A DNA stretch of 64,000 nt from Dryocola clanedunensis subsp. sulfonylureivorans (GTDB lineage Bacteria > Pseudomonadota > Gammaproteobacteria > Enterobacterales > Enterobacteriaceae): NCBI RefSeq assembly GCF_016756775.1, contig NZ_JAERMU010000010.1, positions 1 to 64,000 on the forward strand. The letters are read 5' to 3'. Position 1 is the stretch's first letter; each line of letters begins with the position of its first letter. Positions 51,352 to 59,634 of the stretch are shown piece after piece. Under the pieces are notes generated by a model. It ran no database searches, had not been told where the DNA came from, and saw nothing but the letters and a program-made list of their open reading frames with translations. Made by a program: the position numbers and the translations under genes.

Positions 51352-51373
51352 TCTCCGTCTCGTTACACCTGCA

Positions 51374-51403
51374 AAAGAGATCCGCAGCCGGATCTCTTTG
51401 CTT
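51374..51403 (+). terminator. Terminator of the glrK-glnB cluster
   Basis: AAAGAGATCC, loop GCAGCC, GGATCTCTTT then GCTTTT. It also lies just past the end of convergent hutF. Confidence 0.8.
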
Positions 51404-51415
51404 TTGAAGCCTTGC

Positions 51416-52783
51416 TCAGACCACCAATTCCTTCATCACCTGCGTAAACGCGCAGCCGATCTCTTCATCTTTACTGTGCCGTCCTTCCTGAATCACCCAC
51501 TGCCCGCCGGTCATGACCGCCCGAATCGGGTTGCCGGCACAGGCGAAGATCCAGCGGTTTAGCAGCATCTGGTCTTGTGCGCTGGCGATAAACGGATCCC
51601 GGTCGTCCAGCACCAGAAGGTCCGCACGATAACCCACCTCTAGCCTACCGATGTTCTGCCCCAGAGCCTTTGCGCCGCCGCTCAGCGCTCCGTGATAAAG
51701 CACGTTGCCAATATTCGCCTCCGCCGGCGTATACAGCCGATTGCGGCGCTGCGCCTGCAATCGCTGTCCGTACTCGAACCAGCGTAAATCTTCCGTGACG
51801 CTGACGCTGATGTGGCTGTCGGAGCCAATTCCCCAGCGGCCCTGATGGGCCAGATACTCTACGCCCGGGAAGATGCCATCACCCAGGTTGGCTTCTGTCG
51901 TCAGGCAGAGCCCTGCGACGGCACCGGAGGCGGCTATTTTCTGCGTCTCCTGCGGGGTCAAATGCGTGGCGTGGATCAGACACCAGCGCTCGTCCACGGG
52001 GACATGGTTGTAAAGCCAGTCAACCGGACGCTCGCCGGACCAGGCCTGGCAATCCTCAACCTCTTTAAGCTGTTCGGCAATGTGAATATGGATCGGCTGC
52101 TGGCCAGGGTGGCAGTTCAGAACGGTGTCGATTTGCTGCGGCGTCACGGCCCGCAGTGAATGGAAGCACAGCCCGGTGCGCTGCATCGGCTCACGGGACA
52201 GACGGGCGGTGAGCGTCTCATACAGCGCCAGATAGCCGTCGGTATCGTTGATAAAACGGCGCTGCCCGGCGCTCGGCGTTTGCCCGCCAAATCCGGCATG
52301 GCTGTAGAGAACGGGCAGCAGGGTCAGGCCAATGCCCGCCGTGCTCGCCGCGCTGGATATCCGCAGCGCCAGCTCAGCGCGTTCGCCATACGGCGCGCCG
52401 GTATTGCTGTGGTGCAGATAGTGGAATTCAGCGACGGAGGTATAGCCCGCTTTCAGCATTTCGATATACAGATAGCTGGCGATGGTTTCTAACTGTTCAG
52501 GCGAGATTTTATCCACCAGTCGGTACATCAGATCCCGCCAGGTCCAGAAGCTGTCAGAGGGATTTCCCGCCACCTCAGTGAGGCCGGCCATCGCCCGCTG
52601 AAAGGCATGAGAATGCAGGTTGGGCATGCCCGGCACTACCACGCCGTTGATGAGGGTGGCCTGCGGCGCGGGTTTGGTTTCCTTCGCCAGGGCCGTGATG
52701 ATTCCCTCATCGGACACGGTTATGCTGACATTGTTTGCCCAGCCATCAGGCAAGAGCGCTTTCTTTGCGAACCAGACCGTCAT
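51416..52783 (-). CDS. hutF: Formimidoylglutamate deiminase
   Basis: 455 aa amidohydrolase-family enzyme that converts N-formimidoyl-L-glutamate to N-formyl-L-glutamate plus ammonia in the five-step histidine pathway. Metal ligands are visible in NLHSHAFQRAMAG (His57, His59), IHIHIAEQ and SDSHISVS. Its presence points to the Pseudomonas-type route, which needs an N-formylglutamate deformylase rather than formimidoylglutamase. Divergent from hutC across a HutC-type operator. Confidence 0.9.
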   Translation of the reverse strand: MTVWFAKKALLPDGWANNVSITVSDEGIITALAKETKPAPQATLINGVVVPGMPNLHSHAFQRAMAGLTEVAGNPSDSFWTWRDLMYRLVDKISPEQLETIASYLYIEMLKAGYTSVAEFHYLHHSNTGAPYGERAELALRISSAASTAGIGLTLLPVLYSHAGFGGQTPSAGQRRFINDTDGYLALYETLTARLSREPMQRTGLCFHSLRAVTPQQIDTVLNCHPGQQPIHIHIAEQLKEVEDCQAWSGERPVDWLYNHVPVDERWCLIHATHLTPQETQKIAASGAVAGLCLTTEANLGDGIFPGVEYLAHQGRWGIGSDSHISVSVTEDLRWFEYGQRLQAQRRNRLYTPAEANIGNVLYHGALSGGAKALGQNIGRLEVGYRADLLVLDDRDPFIASAQDQMLLNRWIFACAGNPIRAVMTGGQWVIQEGRHSKDEEIGCAFTQVMKELVV

Positions 52784-52810
52784 GTTATCACCTTGTATTC
52801 AGCTTGTTGT

Positions 52811-52840
52811 AAATGTATATACATGTACATAGATATACAT
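52811..52840. promoter_or_regulatory. HutC-type operator cluster between hutF and hutC
   Basis: TGTATATACA (52814-52823, perfect palindrome in ATGTATATACAT), then TGTACA and TATACA at helical spacing. It resembles the TGTATATACA core recognised by HutC-type GntR regulators and is shared with the sites before hutU. Confidence 0.65.
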
Positions 52841-52891
52841 CTAACAGGCCATAGAGTAAACTTTCTACGTCATCAGATTGAGGAAGCATTC

Positions 52892-53653
52892 ATGGCGCAA
52901 AACGACCTGACTAACCCGGTTTCAAAGGATGCACTGCAAGAGCCGCCGGCCCCTTTTTATGAAAGGGTGAAGGCGATGATCAAAACCAAGATCCACAGCG
53001 GTGCCTGGCCGGTTAACTATCGTGTCCCTTCCGAAAGTGAGCTGGTGAGCCAGTTTGGCTACAGCCGGATGACGGTCAACCGTGCGCTGCGTGAGCTGAC
53101 GGCGGATGGGCTTCTGGTGCGTATGCAGGGCGTGGGGACTTTTGTGGCGGAGATCCGCGGTCAGTCAGCGCTGCTGGAAATCAACAATATTGCCGATGAG
53201 ATCGCCAACCGGGGGCATCGTCACCACGCCAGAGTCTTTAGTCTGACTGAAATAGAAGCCGATGCGCAGCAGGCGCTTAGCTTTGGCATGCAGCAGGGCT
53301 GCGCGCTCTACCATTCGCTGATTTGCCATTATGAAAATGGCGTGCCGGTGATGCTCGAAGATCGCCTGGTGAACACCCTGGTGGTGCCGGACTATTTGCA
53401 GCAGGACTTTACCCGCATCACGCCCAATGCCTATCTGTCATCTATTGCGCCCATTGTTGAAGGCGAGCACGTTATCGAGGCGGTGAACGTCAGCCGTACG
53501 GAGTGTGCTTACCTGGAAATAGAAGAGCATACCCCCTGCCTGATGGTGAACCGACGGACCTGGACTGGCCGTCAGGATAAGAAAATTGTTACCAGCGTGC
53601 GCCTGGTCTATCCGGGGTCGCGCTACCGTCTTGAAGGAAGCATGCGCAAATGA
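52892..53653 (+). CDS. hutC: Histidine utilisation repressor HutC
   Basis: 253 aa. N-terminal GntR winged helix (about 22-90: YRVPSESELVSQFGYSRMTVNRALRELTADGLLVRMQGVGTFV in outline) and C-terminal UTRA effector domain that in HutC proteins binds urocanate. The start at 52892 has GAGGAAGC upstream. It should repress the hut promoters and its own, with release by urocanate. Its stop overlaps hutD. Confidence 0.9.
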   Translation: MAQNDLTNPVSKDALQEPPAPFYERVKAMIKTKIHSGAWPVNYRVPSESELVSQFGYSRMTVNRALRELTADGLLVRMQGVGTFVAEIRGQSALLEINNIADEIANRGHRHHARVFSLTEIEADAQQALSFGMQQGCALYHSLICHYENGVPVMLEDRLVNTLVVPDYLQQDFTRITPNAYLSSIAPIVEGEHVIEAVNVSRTECAYLEIEEHTPCLMVNRRTWTGRQDKKIVTSVRLVYPGSRYRLEGSMRK

Positions 53654-54210
53654 TCCGCCTGCTCCCTGCAAAAAAACACATCGAGATGCCCTGGAAGAAT
53701 GGCCTGGGGGTCACGCGTGAAGTCAGCCGTTTTCCCGAAGCCGGAGAGTACGACTGGCGGATTTCGCTGGCGACCATTCGTGATTCTGGCCCGTTTTCGA
53801 GTTTTCCCGGCTACCTGCGCAGTATCAGCGTGCTGGAAGGGGAAGGGATGTACCTGACGATAGAGGCGGAGCGCAGCCCGCTGATACCTCCGTTTCAGGC
53901 GCTGAATTTTAACGGCGAAAGCAGCGTTTCCTGCGAGATAGTCGGCGGCCCGCTGCTGGACTTTAACGTGATTTACCGTGAGGCGGCCATGCAGGCCACG
54001 GTGACCTGGTGCCGCTCTGCGGAGTGGGACTATCAGGGCGGATTACGCGTGCTGTTCAACGCAGGCTCTGCCGTGCGGGTTCAGATCGCGGGGCAGGATT
54101 ATCGGCTGGATCGCTATGACAGCCTGCTGGTGGACGAGCCGGGAACGCTGGACGTCAACAGCGGATCCCCGGAAGCACGTCTTGCCTGCATTACTCTCTT
54201 GAATAAATAA
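53650..54210 (+). CDS. hutD: HutD family protein
   Basis: 186 aa cupin-like protein regularly found in hut clusters; in Pseudomonas it is proposed to limit hut activity when urocanate is high. Begins MIRLLPAKKHIEMPWKNGLG, the HutD hallmark. ATGA overlap with hutC. Confidence 0.88.
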   Translation: MIRLLPAKKHIEMPWKNGLGVTREVSRFPEAGEYDWRISLATIRDSGPFSSFPGYLRSISVLEGEGMYLTIEAERSPLIPPFQALNFNGESSVSCEIVGGPLLDFNVIYREAAMQATVTWCRSAEWDYQGGLRVLFNAGSAVRVQIAGQDYRLDRYDSLLVDEPGTLDVNSGSPEARLACITLLNK

Positions 54211-54242
54211 CGCCGCGGACAGACCTTCGTCCTCCGTGGCGT
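54210..54242. terminator. Hairpin between converging hutD and the lyase gene
   Basis: ACGCCGCGGA pairs with TCCGTGGCGT (one G-U pair). It has no clear T tract on either strand, so it is a weak terminator candidate. Confidence 0.45.
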
Positions 54243-54249
54243 CATCTCT

Positions 54250-55779
54250 TTACTGTTGACTACACAATTCCTGCAGCATCTCGCTTAATTCCCCCTCAAC
54301 AATCAGAGAGCGCAGCGCATGCATGTCAGGGTACAGCGCGGTGTCTTTTTCCCGGAAGGGAACCGCCCGGCGAACCATGGCAAGCGTAGCCTCGCTTCCC
54401 ACCGCGGCCCGTAGCGGACGGTGGAATTCCAGCGCCTGACAGGCGCACAGCAGCTCAATCGCCACAATATCTACGGCGTTCTCTACGGCTTTCAGAGCCT
54501 GACGGGCCGCCGACACTCCCATGCTGACATGATCTTCCTGGCCCGCGCAGGTAGGCACCGTGTGGATACTCGCCGGGCCTGCCAGGCTGCGATTTTCACC
54601 CGCCAGCGCCGCGGCGACATAAGGCGGGATCATCATCCCGGAACAGCCGCTGCCCGGCGTAACCAGGAAGGCCGGCAGCCCGCTAAGATGCACATTGGTG
54701 ATGCGGTCGGAGCGGGCCTGGGATGCGCTACTCAGCTGCGCGATGGCGACGGCCAGCGAATCCAGCGCCAGCGCGACGGGCGCGCCGTGGCCGTTGCCGC
54801 CCGGCAGCACGGTAAGCCGCTCTTCTTCTATCAGAAACAGCGGATTATCCGTCACCGAATTTAGCTCAATGGTCATCACCTGGCGGCAGTGGGCCAGCTG
54901 GTCACGCACCGCGCCGTGGATCTGGGGAATGCAGCGTAAGCTCAGGGCATCCTGAATTCGGTGTTCACGATAGCGTTCCAGTATCTCGCTTCCGCTCAGC
55001 AGCAGCCGCAGATTTTTCGCCGTTTCCTGCTGGCCGGGATGCGGACGCAGGGCGTGCAGACGAGCATCGTAGCCACGGGTGTTGCCCTTCAGCGCCTCCA
55101 GACACATGCCGCCTGCCATATCGGCCACCGGCAGCAGCCGCTGGAAATCTGCTACCGCCAGGCAGCCCAGAGCGGTAATTTCATAGGTGCCGCCCACCAG
55201 CGCGTGGCCTTCTCGGGGGCCTGGGAGATACGGCGGGATTTCCGCCAGCGCCAGTGCCCGATCCGAGGGCAGCAGCTCCCCCCGATACCAGCATTTTCCT
55301 TCACCAAAGACCGACAGGCCGATATGGGCTGTCGCAATCAGATAGCCGACCGATCCCCCTGATGGCGACCAGGGCGTGACCTGTTTATTCAGCATATCGG
55401 CCATGCGCAGCGCCAGCGCCGGAGTGACGCCGCTGTAGCCCTGAAGCAGCGATTTCAGCGTCACCGCCATCGTGGCCCGCACTTCACGCATCGTCAGAGC
55501 AGCACCGACGCCGCAGGCGTGGCTGCGCAGCATGTTGAGCTGAGTATCCGTTATCTGCCCGGCGGAGAGCCGGGTGGTAACCAGATCGCCCACCCCCGTC
55601 GTCAGCCCATATATAACCTGCTCTTCCTGAATGGCCCGCCGGATGTACTGGCTGACGACAGCCATGTTCTCCAGCGCGTGCGGCTCCAGAAAAACCTCTG
55701 CCCCGTCCGCAATACGCACAATCTCTTCAATTGTGCACGGCCCGCCACCTAAGGTGATACAGCCCAGGTCAGTTGTCAT
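54250..55779 (-). CDS. HutH-like aromatic amino acid lyase without the MIO triad
   Basis: 509 aa, the usual length of histidine ammonia-lyase. Family landmarks are present: catalytic Tyr57 in YGLTTGVGDL, Arg281 in SLRCIPQIHGA, TDNPLFL and QEDHVSMG. At the cofactor position, canonical HutH reads GSVG-ASG-DLAPLAH; here it is GSVG-YLIATAH (residues 142-152), so the Ala-Ser-Gly that cyclises to the MIO electrophile is deleted. It cannot use the normal HAL mechanism. By family precedent (ergothionase, from memory), MIO-less members eliminate trimethylamine from betaine substrates. It lies 9 bases after a betaine-type ABC transporter on the same strand. Substrate is therefore inferred to be a trimethylated histidine. 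Confidence 0.8.
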   Translation of the reverse strand: MTTDLGCITLGGGPCTIEEIVRIADGAEVFLEPHALENMAVVSQYIRRAIQEEQVIYGLTTGVGDLVTTRLSAGQITDTQLNMLRSHACGVGAALTMREVRATMAVTLKSLLQGYSGVTPALALRMADMLNKQVTPWSPSGGSVGYLIATAHIGLSVFGEGKCWYRGELLPSDRALALAEIPPYLPGPREGHALVGGTYEITALGCLAVADFQRLLPVADMAGGMCLEALKGNTRGYDARLHALRPHPGQQETAKNLRLLLSGSEILERYREHRIQDALSLRCIPQIHGAVRDQLAHCRQVMTIELNSVTDNPLFLIEEERLTVLPGGNGHGAPVALALDSLAVAIAQLSSASQARSDRITNVHLSGLPAFLVTPGSGCSGMMIPPYVAAALAGENRSLAGPASIHTVPTCAGQEDHVSMGVSAARQALKAVENAVDIVAIELLCACQALEFHRPLRAAVGSEATLAMVRRAVPFREKDTALYPDMHALRSLIVEGELSEMLQELCSQQ

Positions 55780-55788
55780 TGTCGGTCC

Positions 55789-56661
55789 TTATTTCGCAAA
55801 GCCGTGTTTCAGCAGCCACTGGTGGGCCACCTCATCAACGCCGACAAACTCTGCCATTTGCTCGTTCATGTCGATCAGGTCGTCGGTGGTTAACTGGGCG
55901 GAAACTTTATTCACAATCGCCGCTGCGCTGCCGTCCAGCGAACCGTCTGCGACGAGGGGAACGATATTCTGTGCCGCAAACAGATGCTTAGTATCTTCCA
56001 GCACGACAAGGCGATCTTTTTTGATTGCCGGGGTGGTGGAAAGCAGGTCGGCCACCTGCACCTGGTTGTTTTTCATGGCGCTCAGGGTCAGCGGCCCGCC
56101 CACATCCAGCACTTTAAAACGCTTAAAGTTCAGGCCATAAACTTCACGTAGCCCGGATATGCCCTCATGGCGAGTTTTCCACTCTGCCGGGCCGCCGAGC
56201 ACCAGCTGACCGGCAATGGGCTTCAGATCTTCGATGGTTTTCAGCTTGTACTTCGCGGCGGTCTTTTGCGTCACCGCCAGCACGTCGATATCTTCTGCCG
56301 GCGAGATATCCAGCATTTTGATTTTCGCCGGCAGCTTCGTCGCCAGCGCGGCGGCAACTTCTTTACTGCCGTGCGCCTCGTTTTTGGCGTCCAGGTAGCT
56401 CAGCATCGCGCCGCTGTATTCCGGAATAAAGGTGACAGAACCGTCCAGCAGCGCCGGGATATAAACTTCGCGGCTGCCGATATTGAGTTTTTTCTCCACC
56501 GGGATGTTTTGCGCTTCGAGCGCCCCTGCGTAAATCGTGCCGAGCAGCTGGCTTTCGGGGAAGTCGGCGGAGCCAACGATGATTTTTGATGCAGCCCAGA
56601 CGGAGGAGGTTACCGAAAGAAGCAGCGCGGAGCAGAGCGTCAGAGCATATTTTTTCATCAT
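55789..56661 (-). CDS. Periplasmic quaternary-amine binding protein (OpuC/OsmF-like)
   Basis: 290 aa with a signal peptide ending near SVWA. The OpuAC-type fold is visible in KIIVGSADFPESQLLGTIYAGAL and FIPEYSGAMLSYLD. The family binds glycine betaine, choline and related trimethylammonium compounds, and members are also known to bind ergothioneine. Last transporter gene of the operon, next to the MIO-less lyase. The start may be either of two adjacent ATG codons. Confidence 0.85.
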   Translation of the reverse strand: MMKKYALTLCSALLLSVTSSVWAASKIIVGSADFPESQLLGTIYAGALEAQNIPVEKKLNIGSREVYIPALLDGSVTFIPEYSGAMLSYLDAKNEAHGSKEVAAALATKLPAKIKMLDISPAEDIDVLAVTQKTAAKYKLKTIEDLKPIAGQLVLGGPAEWKTRHEGISGLREVYGLNFKRFKVLDVGGPLTLSAMKNNQVQVADLLSTTPAIKKDRLVVLEDTKHLFAAQNIVPLVADGSLDGSAAAIVNKVSAQLTTDDLIDMNEQMAEFVGVDEVAHQWLLKHGFAK

Positions 56662-56692
56662 CTTGAGATCCTTTTAAGAGCGGTCAGGGGTA

Positions 56693-57373
56693 TCAGTGTT
56701 TTACGCGCCGGGTGATACCGGGCGAGACGACCATTTTCTGCGAGAAGGAGAAGAAGCCGTCGATCAGCAGCGCCAGCAGCGCCACCAGGGTGGCTCCCGC
56801 CGCCATCTGGCTGAAATCGTTGGCGGCGCGTCCATCAATAATCAGGCGGCCCAGCCCGCCCAGAGAGACATAGGCGGCAATGGTGGCCGTGGAAACAATC
56901 TGTAGCGTGGCGCTGCGCACGCCGGACAGAATCAGCGGAAGCGCACACGGCAGCTCTACCTGAGCGAGGATCTGCAGCCGCGTCAGGCCCATGCCTTTGG
57001 CTGCGTCATGAACGGAAGGATCGACCGAACGGATACCGGCATGAACCCCCAGCGCAATAGGCGGCAGCGCCAGCGCCACCAGCACCAGAATGCAGGGCAC
57101 GATAAACGCCATGTCAGATTCAAAAGAGCCGGCCAGTAGAATCACCAGCAGGATGATTAAACCGAACGAGGGCAGGGAGCGTAGCGCATTGGTCGTACCA
57201 ATTAAGAATGCCTCCCCCTTGCCCGTATGGCCGGTGTAGCAGCCGACGGGAAAGGCGATGGCGAACGCAATAACCAGGGCGACGGCGCTGTAGCCGATAT
57301 GCTGCAACAGCAAAGGAAAAATACCGTCATCCCCAAACCAGTGGGTGGGATCCAGGAACCAGCTAATCATCAT
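56693..57373 (-). CDS. ABC transporter permease, betaine/choline type
   Basis: 226 aa with about six membrane segments and the EAA-like loop AAKGMGLTRLQILAQVELPCALPLILSGVR. One of two permeases of the OpuC-like importer. It overlaps the preceding permease stop by one codon. Confidence 0.88.
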   Translation of the reverse strand: MMISWFLDPTHWFGDDGIFPLLLQHIGYSAVALVIAFAIAFPVGCYTGHTGKGEAFLIGTTNALRSLPSFGLIILLVILLAGSFESDMAFIVPCILVLVALALPPIALGVHAGIRSVDPSVHDAAKGMGLTRLQILAQVELPCALPLILSGVRSATLQIVSTATIAAYVSLGGLGRLIIDGRAANDFSQMAAGATLVALLALLIDGFFSFSQKMVVSPGITRRVKH

Positions 57374-58017
57374 TATCCTCTCAGGGGTTGCCAGTGGCTT
57401 AATTGACGGGTGGCGTGAACCACCAGGCGATCCAGCAGCAGCGCGAGGAGGATGCTCAGCACGATCCCGGCGATGATGGGCGTCAGGAATTGCAGCTGGA
57501 AGCCCTGGGTAAACAGGGAGCCGAGCTGCGGCGCGCCGATAAGCGCAGCCACGGAAACAATACTGACGTTCGACACCACGGCGACGCGCAGGCCAGAGCC
57601 AATCACCGGCACGGCCAGCGGCAGCTCGACCTGAAGAAACTGTTGCAGGGGCTTGTAGCCCTGGGCGGCGGCGGACTGGCGGGTGTCGGTAGAGACGGAA
57701 TCCAGCCCGTCACAGACCGTGCGGACCAGCAGCGCGAAGCTGTAAACCGTCAGCGCGACGACCACGTTGATCGGATCCAGAATCTGGGTATTCAGCAGCG
57801 GCGGCAGCAGCACAAACAGCGCCAGCGAGGGAATGGTGTAGAGCAAACCAAACAGGTTAATGATCACGGCCTTGAGCCTTGGGAGGCTGTTCACTCCCCA
57901 TCCGACGGGGATCGCCAGGATAAGCCCGATGACTACCGGCACGATGGAGAGGTAACAGTGCCAGAGCAGCAGGCTGAAGATTTTGTCACTTTGCGCCCAG
58001 AGCCAGTCAAATCTCAT
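57373..58017 (-). CDS. ABC transporter permease, betaine/choline type
   Basis: 214 aa, about five to six membrane segments, with the loop SAAAQGYKPLQQFLQVELPLAVPVIGSGLRVAVV in outline. Overlaps the ATPase gene stop by 4 bases, indicating tight coupling. Confidence 0.88.
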   Translation of the reverse strand: MRFDWLWAQSDKIFSLLLWHCYLSIVPVVIGLILAIPVGWGVNSLPRLKAVIINLFGLLYTIPSLALFVLLPPLLNTQILDPINVVVALTVYSFALLVRTVCDGLDSVSTDTRQSAAAQGYKPLQQFLQVELPLAVPVIGSGLRVAVVSNVSIVSVAALIGAPQLGSLFTQGFQLQFLTPIIAGIVLSILLALLLDRLVVHATRQLSHWQPLRG

Positions 58018-59111
58018 CGTGCCTCCTGACGCGTTGATTTACACATCTCAACGACCTGTTCCAGAAGAACCGAACCGACAGGTGCCAGCTCTTTATCGAC
58101 GATAATGGCCCGATGGTTCGGCGAGCTAAGGGCGGCATCCAGCAAATGGCGCAGCGGGCCGCCCTGCTGGTGGAAGGTCGCCCCCAGATTAATGTTATCG
58201 AGGGTGATGGAGGACACCTGCTGATGGGTATCGAACCAGCCAAAGGCTTTACCGCCCCGGGTCACCAGCAGCCAGCGGTCGGTCGCTTTGCGTCTGGCTT
58301 CTTCCAGCGTGCAGTCCAGCTCCGCGCAGGGTTCGTTTTGCAGGGCGGAAGCGGCGTCCGTCGTATGAAAACTAAGTTTGCGGTAGCCTCTGTCACGGCC
58401 AATAAAGTCCGCCACAAAATCGTTCTGGGGGGTATTTAACAGCTCGCCGGGCGTGGCGAGCTGCGCCAGCTTGCCGCCGGGCCTGAGGACGGCGACGAGA
58501 TCGCCAAGCTTCATGGCTTCATCGATATCGTGAGTGACCATGATAATGGTTTTACTCACCTCTTTTTGAATACGCAGAAACTCTTCCTGTAGCTGTTCGC
58601 GCACCACGGGATCGACCGCGCTAAAGGGTTCGTCCATCAGCATAAATTCCGGATCTGCCGCCAGCGCGCGGGCGACGCCGACGCGCTGCTGCTGGCCGCC
58701 AGAAAGCTGCCAGGGAAAGCGCGTGGCGATGATTGGGTCCAGCCCGACCACTTCCAGCAGTTCACCGGCTCTGACACGCGCCTTGCTCTTGCTGGCACCG
58801 TTCAGGATCGCGGTAGTGGCGATATTATCGATGATGTTTTTGTGAGGGAATAAACCTGCATTTTGAATGACGTAGCCGATGCGGCGACGCAAATGCACGG
58901 TATCCATCTGGTCGGTGGCTTCGCCATTAAGCAGTATTTGGCCTCCCGAAGGTTCGACCAGGCGGTTGATCATCCGCAACGAGGTGGTTTTCCCGCAGCC
59001 GGATGGGCCGACAAATACCGTAATTTTGCCTCCTGGCGCTACCAGGCTGAGGCCGTCTACGACTAGCGAGCCGTTTCCGTAGTGCTTGGTCACATTCTGG
59101 AAGGTAATCAT
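58014..59111 (-). CDS. ABC transporter ATP-binding protein, betaine/choline type
   Basis: 365 aa. Walker A GPSGCGKTTS, Q-loop YVIQNAGLFPHKNI, signature LSGGQQQRVGVARAL, Walker B LMDEPFSAVD, H-loop VTHDIDEAM, then a C-terminal CBS-like regulatory region as in ProV/OpuCA. The start at 59111 has AGAGGTGTGAAG upstream and matches the family N-terminus (MITFQNVTKHYG). First gene of the leftward operon ATPase-permease-permease-binding protein-lyase, divergent from hutU. Confidence 0.92.
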   Translation of the reverse strand: MITFQNVTKHYGNGSLVVDGLSLVAPGGKITVFVGPSGCGKTTSLRMINRLVEPSGGQILLNGEATDQMDTVHLRRRIGYVIQNAGLFPHKNIIDNIATTAILNGASKSKARVRAGELLEVVGLDPIIATRFPWQLSGGQQQRVGVARALAADPEFMLMDEPFSAVDPVVREQLQEEFLRIQKEVSKTIIMVTHDIDEAMKLGDLVAVLRPGGKLAQLATPGELLNTPQNDFVADFIGRDRGYRKLSFHTTDAASALQNEPCAELDCTLEEARRKATDRWLLVTRGGKAFGWFDTHQQVSSITLDNINLGATFHQQGGPLRHLLDAALSSPNHRAIIVDKELAPVGSVLLEQVVEMCKSTRQEAR

Positions 59112-59202
59112 CTTCACACCTCTGGACGTTGCGTGTTGTGTTCCCGCCCCGCGGAGTGAACAGGGCGATAAAGCGTTCTGTTTAGCTATCTGCATGTACA
59201 GT

Positions 59203-59216
59203 CTTGTATGTACAAG
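59203..59216. promoter_or_regulatory. HutC-type operator of the transporter-lyase operon
   Basis: CTTGTATGTACAAG, a nearly perfect palindrome, about 90 bases before the ATPase start codon. ATGTACAG at 59194-59201 may be a half site. Confidence 0.7.
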
Positions 59217-59531
59217 TGCAAAGTTTATGCCATCCCTGATGGTCACTCTTCGCCTTCCTCTTTATAAATCGTTTATATACAGATTATTAGCTTTTTATTC
59301 TGGGTGGACATGCCGCCCATTTTTCTCTTGATGTGGGCAAAGCTTAAGCAATAAAAGCATAAATGTTATGTCTTTGTAATGATCTTGTGCGCAAAAATGA
59401 GGCATAGACGCCACTTTTTGCACTTTAATGGTTCAATCCTTAGGCGTTTTTATGAGGTTTTCCAGTCCCTTGCTTTTGGTTGTTTTGTTAATCTGTTGAA
59501 TTTGATTGGTTATTTTAATTAATTGTTAATC

Positions 59532-59547
59532 TGGCATCCTCTGTGCT
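59532..59547 (+). promoter_or_regulatory. Possible sigma-54 promoter of hutU
   Basis: TGGCAT-CCTCT-GTGCT has GG (59533-59534) and GC (59545-59546) exactly 10 bases apart, as in -24/-12 promoters; start expected near 59558, inside the HutC box. The -24 block has one mismatch and no enhancer site was identified. The remaining 59112-59531 interval is AT-rich and holds no ORF I can support. Confidence 0.45.
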
Positions 59548-59550
59548 TAT

Positions 59551-59564
59551 CATGTATATACAAG
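59551..59564. promoter_or_regulatory. HutC-type operator of hutU
   Basis: CATGTATATACAAG contains TGTATATACA (59553-59562), as between hutF and hutC. It would cover the start point of transcription. Confidence 0.7.
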
Positions 59565-59634
59565 ATAAAGCTGCACCAAAAAAAGTTAACACCTCAGTAA
59601 CATGCAACCGATAACCGATAAGAAGGGAAAGCGC

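Noticed and set aside
54250-55779. Decayed hutH pseudogene
   Set aside because: The frame is full length, other active-site landmarks are kept, and the change is a clean in-frame loss of three residues.
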